Shown here: positions 1 through 8,472 of the stretch, piece after piece
How positions within the stretch are numbered: the first letter of the stretch is position 1
Layout: each line of letters opens with the position of its first letter
Assembly: GCA_944324705.1 (NCBI GenBank)
Contig: CALUXI010000007.1
Span: 1 to 64,000, forward strand
Length of the DNA stretch: 64,000 nt
Reading direction: 5' to 3'
DNA from: an uncultured Acholeplasmatales bacterium
Lineage (GTDB): Bacteria > Bacillota_I > Bacilli_A > Acholeplasmatales > Anaeroplasmataceae
Position numbers and translations under genes: made by a program
Notes under the pieces: model-generated
Seen by the model: only the letters and a program-made list of their open reading frames with translations
The model's database searches: none
What the model was told of the DNA's origin: nothing

Positions 1-6
1 AATTAT

Positions 7-55
7 AAAACCCTAATTTTTTGCCTTAGTTAAGGCTAAATTAGGGTTTTCTTTT
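7..55 (+). terminator. Rho-independent terminator at left edge
   Basis: A 13-bp stem (positions 7-19 with 38-50, AAACCCTAATTT against its complement) has a second small stem GCCTTA/AAGGC in its loop and is followed by TTTTCTTTT. It probably ends a plus-strand gene lying to the left of the window. It could also work in the other direction, though the minus-strand U-tract is poorer. Confidence 0.7.
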
Positions 56-108
56 AATTGAACTGTTGAAAACGGGACTATATTTTTCACAATTTTTCAA
101 GCATAATA

Positions 109-132
109 TTAGGGGGGTAATAATCCCCCTAA
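109..132 (-). terminator. GC-rich hairpin just after the glycosyltransferase stop
   Basis: TTAGGGGG (109-116) pairs perfectly with CCCCCTAA (125-132) around an 8-base loop, two bases beyond the stop codon of the minus-strand glycosyltransferase. It has no clean T-tract on the minus strand, so it may act as a weak terminator or as a 3-prime stabilising hairpin. Five G:C pairs in a row stand out in such AT-rich DNA. Confidence 0.5.
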
Positions 133-133
133 C

Positions 134-1345
134 TTATATCTTAGTAAAAAATCTTCTTTTTTTAATTTTAGCTTTTTCAATAGCATCAACATATATCTTG
201 CAAATATTATCAGCAAATATATCTTCATCAAATTTTAGAACTGTATTATAAGTAGTATTTTTCATTTTTCTTAAAATACTAAAATCCTCACTAAATTTTA
301 TCAATAAATTAGTTAATTCACATTCATCATTAAAGTAAAAACCATTTTCAGCCTCTACAACGATGTCTGATAACACTTCATCTTGCTTAACGACTATTGG
401 TGTACCACAAGCTAAAGATTCAATATAGGTTAACCCTTGAGTTTCAGTTGTTGATGCGTTTAGAAAACAATCAGCAAGTTGATAATAAGGGACAATATCT
501 TGCCACTTGACAAAACCAGTAAATTTAATTTTTTCTTTGGCTTCTAGACTTGTGGCTAAACTTTTTAAATTTTCAAGAGATGGACCTGAACCTACTATTA
601 GCAAAGTTAAATTAGGATTCTTCTTATATGCTTCATTAAATGATCTAATTAAAACATCAATTGACTTTTCCTCAGATACTCTACCTAATGATAAACAAAC
701 TAAGTCTTTGTCTGAAATCCCTAATTTTTTTCTCAAATCATTTAAGGCAGTATCACTAATTTTTTTCTTCACTAAAAATTTTAAATCAAGGCCGGTAGGA
801 ACAACTCTAACATCACCATTTATATAATATTTAGAAATCATACTAAGGGTTTTGCGTGAAGGAACAATTTTAATAATTGCTCGTTTATTAATTGGGGCAA
901 TTAGTATTTTAGCCAAACTAGCTAAAAAGCCTTTGTGAAAATGGTTATCAATCGTTTTAGATACATATTGCAAATAATCTTCATATAAAGTATGTAAAGT
1001 ATAAACCATTGGTATTTTATATTTTCTAGCTGCTAAAATAGCAAGTCTTCCCATTGAAAACTCTGTTTGCAAATGCAAAACATCTAAATTATACTTTTTA
1101 ATAATGTGAACACTAAAATACGTTTTTAAAGATAAACGATATGAGTTAATTTTTTTAATTGGGACCGTAAAACCTTTAAAATAAATAATATTTGGGGAAA
1201 CTAATTTATCTGGAGTTTCAGGATCAATTGTAAAAATAAAAACATCGTGACCATTTTCCTTAAGTTTCTTCTCCAATGTCATTACTGATGTCACTACCCC
1301 GCTTATGTTCGGGTAATATGCATCGGTTATTATTCCGATTCTCAT
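134..1345 (-). CDS. GT4 glycosyltransferase, 1,2-diacylglycerol glucosyltransferase-like
   Basis: This 403-residue GT-B fold glycosyltransferase of family GT4 likely moves a sugar from a nucleotide sugar to a membrane lipid. The N-terminus MRIGIITDAYYPNISGV carries the usual glycine loop of the acceptor half. The donor half has GRVSEEK near 221-227 and the EX7E motif ETQGLTYIE at 301-309. No membrane span or signal peptide is seen; a Lys/Arg-rich C-terminus (391-399) suits peripheral membrane binding, as in the alpha-monoglucosyldiacylglycerol synthase group of Acholeplasma and Bacilli. It follows a flippase-like gene and overlaps its 3-prime end by 86 bases. An AGAGGG Shine-Dalgarno sits about 10 bases before the ATG, supporting this start. 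The family is secure; the diacylglycerol acceptor is inferred from similarity and context. Confidence 0.8.
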   Translation of the reverse strand: MRIGIITDAYYPNISGVVTSVMTLEKKLKENGHDVFIFTIDPETPDKLVSPNIIYFKGFTVPIKKINSYRLSLKTYFSVHIIKKYNLDVLHLQTEFSMGRLAILAARKYKIPMVYTLHTLYEDYLQYVSKTIDNHFHKGFLASLAKILIAPINKRAIIKIVPSRKTLSMISKYYINGDVRVVPTGLDLKFLVKKKISDTALNDLRKKLGISDKDLVCLSLGRVSEEKSIDVLIRSFNEAYKKNPNLTLLIVGSGPSLENLKSLATSLEAKEKIKFTGFVKWQDIVPYYQLADCFLNASTTETQGLTYIESLACGTPIVVKQDEVLSDIVVEAENGFYFNDECELTNLLIKFSEDFSILRKMKNTTYNTVLKFDEDIFADNICKIYVDAIEKAKIKKRRFFTKI

Positions 1346-2366
1346 CTTTTTTAATCCCTCTTTCCATAATTAGATAAATAATAAGTCCATATATCATAAC
1401 TAAATAATAGGTGGCAAAACGCCAAATGAGCATGAGTGATAAACTTAAGCCATCATTCAAAGCCAATCCTACAAATATAGCACTAAAAGCAAATTCAGCA
1501 CCACCACTAGAACCAGGCGTAGGAAGCCAAACCACCATAGTTAAAGCAAAACACGTCATAGCTATAACATAAAATATTTCATTATATGAAACATCAAGTC
1601 CTAAAGCTTTGATACCAAAAAAAGGAATCATATAAAATATAGCCAAGGCTATAATCTTAAGCAGTGTTGATAATAAAACTGTCTTCCATTTCTTAGAAAT
1701 TTCTTTAAAAGCTGCCTGAGTATCTATAACATATTGATCAAAGGAAGGTATTATATTATTAATTTTATTAAAAAGTTTAAAATGGCCTAACCAAGCCAAA
1801 AACTTGTGCAATATTACACCTGTTTTTTTTGATATCGCAACTAATAATAAAAATATTAAAACAATAAAATTTATAACAAAACCAATAAATGCTAAATAAA
1901 TAAAATTAGAGATCGTATCTTTTATTCTATTAAAGTATAAAGCAATTGATAACACTGAAAATATATTAATAACTATTTGATAAATAATAAAATTTATCAT
2001 AATTATTGATGTACTTTTAGATACTTTAATGCCTACTTTACTCATCGAATATACCTGAAATGGTTGCCCACCACTTGAAAATGGAGTAATACCATTAAAG
2101 AAAAATTCAGTAGCACTAATTTGATATTCTCTTACTAATTTAACTTCAGGCGCTTCTTTTTTCATTATTAAAGCTAATGACAATGGCCACAATATTAGAT
2201 ATATAATCAATAAACCAACAATAATTAATAAATATTTAATATCGACATTTTTTAAATTAATAATAATCTCTTCAATATCGCCAAAGCTTGTTATCATAAT
2301 AGCAATGAAGATAATCAAAGAAATTAAAATAATTAAATTAGCAATTAATTTTTTTTTATTTTTCAT
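1260..2366 (-). CDS. Flippase-like (lysylphosphatidylglycerol synthase transmembrane/UPF0104 family) membrane protein
   Basis: This 368-residue polytopic membrane protein has about eight hydrophobic segments beginning at residues 6-26. The family marker is the middle and end pattern WLPTPGSSGGAEFAF, typical of the MprF N-terminal flippase-like domain (UPF0104/YbhN group) without the aminoacyl-transferase domain. Members are thought to move lipids or lipid-linked sugars across the membrane, which fits the adjoining lipid glycosyltransferase. It starts 2 bases after argS ends. The last ~28 residues, after a natural-looking end at MERGIKK, are Asn/Arg-rich and are encoded in DNA that also encodes the start of the glycosyltransferase; this tail may be an extension after loss of an earlier stop. 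Substrate is unknown. Confidence 0.75.
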   Translation of the reverse strand: MKNKKKLIANLIILISLIIFIAIMITSFGDIEEIIINLKNVDIKYLLIIVGLLIIYLILWPLSLALIMKKEAPEVKLVREYQISATEFFFNGITPFSSGGQPFQVYSMSKVGIKVSKSTSIIMINFIIYQIVINIFSVLSIALYFNRIKDTISNFIYLAFIGFVINFIVLIFLLLVAISKKTGVILHKFLAWLGHFKLFNKINNIIPSFDQYVIDTQAAFKEISKKWKTVLLSTLLKIIALAIFYMIPFFGIKALGLDVSYNEIFYVIAMTCFALTMVVWLPTPGSSGGAEFAFSAIFVGLALNDGLSLSLMLIWRFATYYLVMIYGLIIYLIMERGIKKDENRNNNRCILPEHKRGSDISNDIGEET

Positions 2367-2368
2367 GA

Positions 2369-4045
2369 CTACATTTCATCTACGTAAGAAATACCAAGTA
2401 ATCTTAAACCTTCGTTTAAGACTATTCTAATGGCATTAATTAAAGCAAAATTAGTATTACGAACTAATTCATCTTCAGCATTTATTTTTTCCTGAGCATA
2501 AAATTTATTGAAAGTTGCACATAAATTCAATAAGTATTTTGCAATATGGCTAGGGGCATTATCTTCCATAGCCTTATTTAAAATAGTAGGGAAATTAGCT
2601 AATAATCTAACTATTTCATAATAAATATCTTTATTAAATAAATCTAAGTTAAATTCTAAATTATATTCTTTATTTTTTAAAATAGAAGCAATTCTAACTC
2701 CACTATATAGTAAATAAGGACCTGTATTACCCTCAAATTTAACACAAGAATTTAAATCAAATTCAATATCTAACTCTCTTTGATTTTTTAAATCATTGAA
2801 TAATACACTAGCTATACCAACTTTTTTTGCTACTTCTTCTTTGTTTTCTAATTCTTTATTTTTATTATCAATTTCTAATTTTGCTAAATCAATAGCTTTC
2901 ATCAATACATCATATAATTTAACTACTCCACCTTGACGAGTAGACATTTTTTTACCGTTTGTTAAATAAAGACCAAAACCAATATGATAAATATTATCTG
3001 CGAAATCATATCCTAGCATTCTAACTATTTCTTTTATTTGTTCAAAATGAAGTTTTTGCTCATTTCCAACAACGTACAATATTTTATTAAATTTATATTC
3101 ATTTTTGCGATAAAATAAAGCTGCTAAATCACGTGTAATATATAAACTACCACCATCACTTCGCTTAATTAATGCAGGTGGCATATTATTTTTAAAACGA
3201 ACAATTAAAGCTTTATTATCAATTTCTGTCAATTTTTTCTCTTCAAGTTCGTTAACTATACCATCCATTTTATCATTATAAAAAGCCTCACCATTATATG
3301 AATCAAAAGTTACCCCCAATAAATCATAAATTTGTTTACTTTCTTTTAATGATTCTTCTCTAATATAACTCCATAATGCTAGATATTCTTTATCCCCTAA
3401 TTCACATTTTCTAAATGCTTGTCTTGCTTCTTCATCTAGTTCAGGATTTAATTTTGCTTCTTCATGAAATTTTACATATAAATTAGTCATTTCATTAATC
3501 GGATCTTTAGCAATCTTTTCTTTATCGCCCCATTTTAAATAGGCTACAATCATCTTACCAAATTGAGTACCCCAATCACCTAAATAATTAATCGCTATTG
3601 TTTTATACCCTAACTTTTGATAAATCAATTTCAAACTATTACCAATTATCGTAGATCTTAAATGCCCAATACTGAATGATTTTGCAATGTTAGGACTCGA
3701 ATAGTCAAGACAAACTACTTCACCATTAATTTTATTAGTACCATAATTACTGCCATCATTTAGTATCTTAATTAGAATTTCTTTAGACATTTCCTCTTTA
3801 GATAATACTAAATTAACGAAACCTCCAATTATATTAACCTTTTTTACTTCCTTTACATTATCTATAATATAATTGCCTACTTCTTTAGCTACTTCAGGAA
3901 GTGGACAACGTTTAATTTTAACAATAGGGAAAACTGGTACAGCTAAGTCTCCCATTTTTAAATCCTTTGGTTCTTCAACATTTAAATTGATTCCATATTT
4001 ATTTTCTAAAATCTTTTTTATTTTCTCTTTAATTTCATTAATCAT
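2369..4045 (-). CDS. argS: Arginyl-tRNA synthetase
   Basis: This cytosolic class I synthetase charges tRNA-Arg with arginine using ATP. The protein is 558 residues, normal for bacterial ArgS. The N-terminal additional domain runs from about 1 to 105, the HIGH-type motif is SIGH at 125-128, the KMSKS-type motif is KMSTR at 366-370, and the C-terminal DALR anticodon-binding domain follows about residue 440. The ATG is preceded by GGAGGT at good spacing. A strong terminator hairpin lies only 19 bases before the start codon, leaving no room for a separate promoter, so expression probably depends on read-through from the upstream membrane-protein gene. Confidence 0.97.
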   Translation of the reverse strand: MINEIKEKIKKILENKYGINLNVEEPKDLKMGDLAVPVFPIVKIKRCPLPEVAKEVGNYIIDNVKEVKKVNIIGGFVNLVLSKEEMSKEILIKILNDGSNYGTNKINGEVVCLDYSSPNIAKSFSIGHLRSTIIGNSLKLIYQKLGYKTIAINYLGDWGTQFGKMIVAYLKWGDKEKIAKDPINEMTNLYVKFHEEAKLNPELDEEARQAFRKCELGDKEYLALWSYIREESLKESKQIYDLLGVTFDSYNGEAFYNDKMDGIVNELEEKKLTEIDNKALIVRFKNNMPPALIKRSDGGSLYITRDLAALFYRKNEYKFNKILYVVGNEQKLHFEQIKEIVRMLGYDFADNIYHIGFGLYLTNGKKMSTRQGGVVKLYDVLMKAIDLAKLEIDNKNKELENKEEVAKKVGIASVLFNDLKNQRELDIEFDLNSCVKFEGNTGPYLLYSGVRIASILKNKEYNLEFNLDLFNKDIYYEIVRLLANFPTILNKAMEDNAPSHIAKYLLNLCATFNKFYAQEKINAEDELVRNTNFALINAIRIVLNEGLRLLGISYVDEM

Positions 4046-4063
4046 ATTTAACCTCCAAAACTA

Positions 4064-4087
4064 TAAAAAGGAAGATTTGCATCTTCC
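4064..4087 (-). terminator. Intergenic terminator/attenuator before argS
   Basis: On the minus strand GGAAGAT-GCAA-ATCTTCC forms a 7-bp stem capped by a GNRA tetraloop and is followed by TTTTTAT. It lies 3 bases after the stop of the 191-residue gene and 19 bases before the argS ATG. It is well formed, so it should lower the transcription reaching argS and the genes behind it. Confidence 0.75.
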
Positions 4088-4090
4088 TAA

Positions 4091-4666
4091 TTAAATACTT
4101 TCTTTGTATGCACCAAAAACTTGATTTACTAAAGATTCAAAACTATTAGTGTCATCAGCATCAGCATCAGATGCATAATCCTTTAATAAAGAACCATCAT
4201 TAAAAGCCCAAAAACTTAAAGTAGTATCTAAATCTACACCTTTTAAAGCTTCTTCCCTATTAGCTATATCATCTTTAAAGTCTCTTGAATTTTTTGTTTC
4301 ATCACTAGCTTGATAAACTTCAGTAGAATCTAACCAATAAACATTTGTGATGTCATATTTAGTAGCATAAGTTTGAATTAAACTCATTTTACTTGCCGCA
4401 TTAGTATCACTAGGTGAAGCGTAAAATACAAATACATAATCGCCATTATTTACTAAATTACTTAGACGATTTTCATCAATTTCAGAAAAATTAGTTTCTT
4501 TAGTTAAACTTGCATCTGGCCATTTAGCAATTAATCTTTCTACTTTAGTTGGTAAACTCAAAACTATAGTAACAATAATAATTGCTAACAAACCTAATAA
4601 TAAGAAAGTTAATTCTTTAGTCCATTTAAATTTATATTTAGTTCTTCTTAAACTTCTAACTGCCAT
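4091..4666 (-). CDS. Membrane-anchored thioredoxin-fold-like protein without CXXC
   Basis: This 191-residue protein has a basic N-terminus (1-18), one membrane span (about 20-38) and an acidic extracytoplasmic domain. Residues 76-90 (DYVFVFYASPSDTNA) look like the beta strand and active-site loop of a thioredoxin fold, followed by helix and strand (YDITNVYWLDST). The usual CXXC is replaced by SPSD, so no disulfide chemistry is expected. It may be a binding or chaperone-like domain. It is first in a transcript with argS, the flippase-like gene and the glycosyltransferase. The fold call is inference from pattern only. Confidence 0.6.
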   Translation of the reverse strand: MAVRSLRRTKYKFKWTKELTFLLLGLLAIIIVTIVLSLPTKVERLIAKWPDASLTKETNFSEIDENRLSNLVNNGDYVFVFYASPSDTNAASKMSLIQTYATKYDITNVYWLDSTEVYQASDETKNSRDFKDDIANREEALKGVDLDTTLSFWAFNDGSLLKDYASDADADDTNSFESLVNQVFGAYKESI

Positions 4667-4701
4667 TTATTAACACTCCTTAAGGAAAATATTTCTTATT
4701 G

Positions 4702-4730
4702 ATTATAGCATTATCTTAAGTTATTTTCAA
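4702..4730 (-). promoter_or_regulatory. Sigma-A-type promoter for the 191-aa gene/argS operon
   Basis: On the minus strand TTGAAA (4725-4730), a 17-base spacer and TATAAT (4702-4707) form a near-consensus promoter about 35 bases before the start codon at 4666. Confidence 0.8.
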
Positions 4731-4810
4731 TATTTCATTTGGTTTTTTTCACTATTTCTTATATTTAAAAAAATAGTTTTTAACTTATATAAGTTATTTA
4801 ATTAATCTTA

Positions 4811-4839
4811 TTGTGAAAACGTTTTTAACATGCTATAAT
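4811..4839 (+). promoter_or_regulatory. glgA-glgC promoter with cre-like operator
   Basis: TTGTGA (4811-4816), a 17-base spacer and TATAAT (4834-4839) form a sigma-A-type promoter. The spacer carries TGAAAACGTTTTTA (4814-4827), which matches the CcpA cre consensus TGWNANCGNTNWCA at all but one specified position. A repressor bound here would cover the -35 box and spacer, so carbon catabolite (or another LacI-family) repression of glycogen synthesis is plausible. Confidence 0.7.
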
Positions 4840-4869
4840 TAACTATGTATAAAGAAAGGATTTTTTAAT

Positions 4870-6282
4870 ATGAACGTTTTAATATGTGCAAGTGAAGGTT
4901 CTCCCTTTATTAAAACTGGTGGTTTAGCTGATGTAATTGGAGCTTTGCCTAAAGCTTTAAAAAAGGAAGGTGTCGATGTAAGGGTTATTATGCCTTACTA
5001 TAAAAAAATAAAAGAAAAAAATATAGCATCTTATTGTGGCTATGCCTACGTAAGGATTGCTGATCATAATGAGTATTTAGGTGTATTTCAAACTGTAACT
5101 GATGATATTACTTATTATTTTATTGACAGTGATCGCTACTTCAACCGTGACACTATATATGGATATGGTGATGATGGTGAACGTTTTGCTTTCTTTGACT
5201 TTGCTGTCTTAGAAGCTATAAAAGTAGTTAATTTCTACCCTGATATTATTCACAATAATGATTGGCAAACAGGTCTTATACCTTATATTTTAAAGGCCAA
5301 TTATAATTATTATCCTGAATATAGGAAAATTAAAACTTTATATTCTATTCATAATATTCAATATCAAGGAATATTCCCTAAAGATTTATTAAATATCTTA
5401 TTTATGCCTTATTCTAATAGTTTAGAATTTAATAACTGTGTTAATTTTATGAAAACAGCTATCATGGAATCTGATATAATAAATACTGTAAGTCCAACTT
5501 ACAAGGATGAGGTATTAACTGACTATTATGGATATGAAATGAATAAAGTTTTAGAATTAAGAAAATTTGATTTTTACGGTATTATAAATGGTCTTGATGT
5601 AGACAAATATAACCCAGCTACTGACAAAAACTTATATAAAAATTATGATACTAATTCTTTTGTAGAAGGCAAACAATATAATAAAGAGCAATTAGCTAAA
5701 GATTATAATATTGCGGATGCTTCTGCACCATTATTTGGTTTAGTATCACGTCTAGCTGATCAAAAAGGCATTGATTTATTTATGCCTATTCTAGAAGATG
5801 TTTTATATTATAGTAATGCAAACTTCTTCTTTTTAGGTAGCGGTGAAAAAACATATGAAGATTACTTTAATTATTTAGCTAGCAAATATCCAGGTCGCTT
5901 TATTTGCTATATTGGTTATAGTGATCCACTAGCTCAAAAAATTTATGCTGCTAGTGATATCTTCTTAATGCCATCTAAATTTGAACCTTGTGGTTTAGGT
6001 CAAATGATTGCTATGCGCTATGGTACTTTACCTTTAGTTAGGGAAACCGGGGGTTTAAAAGACACTGTCATCCCTTACAATGAATATACTGGTGAAGGCA
6101 CTGGTTTTAGCTTTACTAATTATAATGCTCATAATTTTAAAGACGTCATGTTTTTAGCTATGAAAACATATGAAAACAAAGATGTATGGAATTCTCTTAT
6201 TAAGAGAGCTATGGAACAGGATTTCAGCTGGAATGCTTCGGCTAGATCATATATAAATTTATATAAAAAATTAATTTACTAG
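4870..6282 (+). CDS. glgA: Glycogen synthase (ADP-glucose-dependent, GT5)
   Basis: The enzyme elongates alpha-1,4-glucan from ADP-glucose in the cytosol. The 470-residue length is normal. The KTGGL motif that binds ADP-glucose is at 15-19, the starch-synthase catalytic domain fills the first half, and the C-terminal GT1-like domain has KFEPCGLGQ near 370 and RETGGL shortly after. It is the first gene of a two-gene operon with glgC, 10 bases apart. AAAGGA is the ribosome-binding site. Branching enzyme and phosphorylase genes are not in this window. Confidence 0.97.
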   Translation: MNVLICASEGSPFIKTGGLADVIGALPKALKKEGVDVRVIMPYYKKIKEKNIASYCGYAYVRIADHNEYLGVFQTVTDDITYYFIDSDRYFNRDTIYGYGDDGERFAFFDFAVLEAIKVVNFYPDIIHNNDWQTGLIPYILKANYNYYPEYRKIKTLYSIHNIQYQGIFPKDLLNILFMPYSNSLEFNNCVNFMKTAIMESDIINTVSPTYKDEVLTDYYGYEMNKVLELRKFDFYGIINGLDVDKYNPATDKNLYKNYDTNSFVEGKQYNKEQLAKDYNIADASAPLFGLVSRLADQKGIDLFMPILEDVLYYSNANFFFLGSGEKTYEDYFNYLASKYPGRFICYIGYSDPLAQKIYAASDIFLMPSKFEPCGLGQMIAMRYGTLPLVRETGGLKDTVIPYNEYTGEGTGFSFTNYNAHNFKDVMFLAMKTYENKDVWNSLIKRAMEQDFSWNASARSYINLYKKLIY

Positions 6283-6292
6283 GAGGTTATTT

Positions 6293-7525
6293 ATGGAAAC
6301 TTTAGCTTTAATTTTAGCAGGGGGACGAGGCTCTAGATTAGATATATTATCTGAAAAAAGATCTAAACCAGCAGTACCTTTTGCTGGCAAATTCAGAATT
6401 ATAGATTTTGCCCTTTCAAACTGTACCAATTCTGGAATATTTCAAATTGGTATATTAACTCAATATTTACCACTTTCATTAAACGAACATATTGGTGTAG
6501 GTAAACCTTGGGACCTAGACAGAAGAGACTCTTTTGTCACTTTATTGCAACCAAACAATTCATGGTATGAGGGAACAGCTGATGCTGTTAGAAAAAACAT
6601 TGAGTTCGTTAAACGTTATGCTTCTAAATATGTATTAATATTGTCAGGCGATCATATCTATAAAATGGATTATCGTAAAATGATTGAACAACACAAAATG
6701 ACTGGAGCTGATGTAACAATTGCCGCTAAAATTGTTCCAATAGAGGAAGCTAGCCGTTTTGGTATTTTAGAAACAAATGATGAATTACAAGTAACAAAAT
6801 TCCAAGAAAAACCAAAACAACCAAAATCTAATAAGGCTTCTATGGGTATTTATGTATTTAGCACTGATGCTTTAATTAAACAATTAGAAGCTCACCCAGA
6901 CATTGTCGATTTAGACTTTGGTAATCATATTATTCCAGATATGATTGATAAAAATAAGGTATATGCCTATGAATATTATGACTATTGGAAAGATGTAGGA
7001 ACTTATGATTCTTATCTTGAAGCAAACCTAGAGTTATGTAGTGATGATTGTTCATTAGACTTATACGATACTAAATGGAAAATTTATACTAAATCAGAAG
7101 ACTTACCACCAGTAAAAGTTGGAGATAAGGCAAGTATTAAAGATTCTTTAGTATCTCATGGTGATCAAATTTATGGTAAAGTTGATCATAGTGTTCTATC
7201 TCCAGGTGTACGTATTGAGGAAGGTTCAGTAGTTAAGAATTCAGTAATTTTAAATGATGTGCACATTGGTAAAAACGTTCATATTGAAAATGCCATCATT
7301 GATAAAGATGCTGTAATTGGCGATAATTGTGTAATTGGTACAGGTAATGACTATACAGCTAATAAAGCAAAACCAAAGGTATTAAGTTCAGGTATTAACG
7401 TTATTGGTAAACGTATTGTATTACCAGAGAATACAATTATTGAAAGAAATGTAAGAATCCCTTCTTCTGCTACTAAGAAAGTTATTGAATCACAACACTT
7501 ACATAGTGGCGAATCTTTAGAATAA
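6293..7525 (+). CDS. glgC: Glucose-1-phosphate adenylyltransferase (ADP-glucose pyrophosphorylase)
   Basis: It makes ADP-glucose from glucose-1-phosphate and ATP, feeding GlgA. The 410-residue protein has the nucleotidyl-transferase signature LILAGGRGSRL at 6-16, the following KPAVPFAGKFRIIDF, and a C-terminal left-handed beta-helix built from hexad repeats (about 290-370). It is GlgC-type rather than the GlgD paralogue because the catalytic GGRG loop is intact. AGGAGGT precedes the start. A hairpin terminator follows the stop. Confidence 0.96.
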   Translation: METLALILAGGRGSRLDILSEKRSKPAVPFAGKFRIIDFALSNCTNSGIFQIGILTQYLPLSLNEHIGVGKPWDLDRRDSFVTLLQPNNSWYEGTADAVRKNIEFVKRYASKYVLILSGDHIYKMDYRKMIEQHKMTGADVTIAAKIVPIEEASRFGILETNDELQVTKFQEKPKQPKSNKASMGIYVFSTDALIKQLEAHPDIVDLDFGNHIIPDMIDKNKVYAYEYYDYWKDVGTYDSYLEANLELCSDDCSLDLYDTKWKIYTKSEDLPPVKVGDKASIKDSLVSHGDQIYGKVDHSVLSPGVRIEEGSVVKNSVILNDVHIGKNVHIENAIIDKDAVIGDNCVIGTGNDYTANKAKPKVLSSGINVIGKRIVLPENTIIERNVRIPSSATKKVIESQHLHSGESLE

Positions 7526-7545
7526 TTTTTTAATAAATTAATTTT

Positions 7546-7574
7546 ACTGCAGGCAAAACCTGCAGTTTTTATTT
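7546..7574 (+). terminator. Terminator of glgA-glgC
   Basis: ACTGCAGG (7546-7553) pairs with CCTGCAGT (7559-7566) around CAAAA, followed by TTTTATTT. Confidence 0.9.
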
Positions 7575-7575
7575 C

Positions 7576-7603
7576 CTAAAAAAAATAGCTGTATAACAGC
7601 TAT
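7576..7603 (-). terminator. Terminator of the helicase-degV operon
   Basis: On the minus strand ATAGCTG/CAGCTAT form a 7-bp stem followed by eight T. The hairpin includes the degV stop codon. Confidence 0.85.
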
Positions 7604-8472
7604 CTTTTACTACCTACAAAGAATAAAGCCAAAGTTCCAGGACCTGAATGTGCACCAATAACTGGACCGATACAATTAATTAAAATATCCTTTACTTCTA
7701 CTCTTTTTTTAACTTCACGAGCCACAAATTCAGCATCTTCAAGACAAGCACCATGACCAATCATAATCATTTGTGGTTCATCTTTATTTATTGTTTCTTC
7801 TAATTTACCAACTAAAGCTAATAAACTTCTTTTACGACCAAATACTTTTTTCATAGCAACTAAATGTCCGGCATCATCAACATGTAAGACTGGTTTAATA
7901 TTTAAAGTGTCGGCAACAAAAGCTGCTGCATTAGAAACCCTACCACCACGACGTAAAGTCTCTAAATCTCTAACCGTAAACCAATGACATAAATGTGGTC
8001 TTAATTCCAGCAACATTTTATAATTTTCTTCAATGTCTAAACCTTTTTTCTTATTTTCAACTGCATAATATACAAATAATCCTTCACCTAAAGATGCGCA
8101 TAAAGAATCTATAATTACAATCTTACGTTCTTTAAATTCTTCTTGTAATTCTTCACAAGCTAAACGCATTGAATTATATGTTCCTGATAAGCCAGATGAA
8201 AAACCAATCCCTAAAATATCTAAGCCTTTTTCTAAATATGGACGATATACATTAATAATATCATACATTGTAAGTTGAGCTGTCTTAGCAATTTTCCCAT
8301 CTATTTCAGCTTGATAAAATTCACTATTTTTAAGTTCTCTTTCATCTAAATAATTACGATATTCCTTACCATCTAAACTAAATTGCATAGGAATAACTTC
8401 AACTTGATTTTCTTTAACAAATGAGTCTGGTAAATCTGTAGTTGAGTCGGTAATAATTACATAATCTCTCAT
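7600..8472 (-). CDS. DegV family fatty-acid-binding protein
   Basis: This 290-residue DegV-fold protein likely presents fatty acids to the FakA-type kinase (FakB role) or binds lipids. The N-terminal ITDSTTDLP (7-15) and GFSSGLSGTYNS (about 92-103) are the family fatty-acid-binding loops. The usual C-terminal GPVIGAHSGPGT is present. It has no membrane span. It overlaps the upstream helicase gene by 4 bases, so the two are co-transcribed. No fakA partner lies nearby; most Bacillota genomes have several DegV paralogues. Confidence 0.93.
   Translation of the reverse strand: MRDYVIITDSTTDLPDSFVKENQVEVIPMQFSLDGKEYRNYLDERELKNSEFYQAEIDGKIAKTAQLTMYDIINVYRPYLEKGLDILGIGFSSGLSGTYNSMRLACEELQEEFKERKIVIIDSLCASLGEGLFVYYAVENKKKGLDIEENYKMLLELRPHLCHWFTVRDLETLRRGGRVSNAAAFVADTLNIKPVLHVDDAGHLVAMKKVFGRKRSLLALVGKLEETINKDEPQMIMIGHGACLEDAEFVAREVKKRVEVKDILINCIGPVIGAHSGPGTLALFFVGSKR

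Noticed and set aside
66-251. Plus-strand open frame of 61 codons at the left edge
   Set aside because: It overlaps the 3-prime end of the glycosyltransferase and a hairpin, and has no ribosome-binding site.
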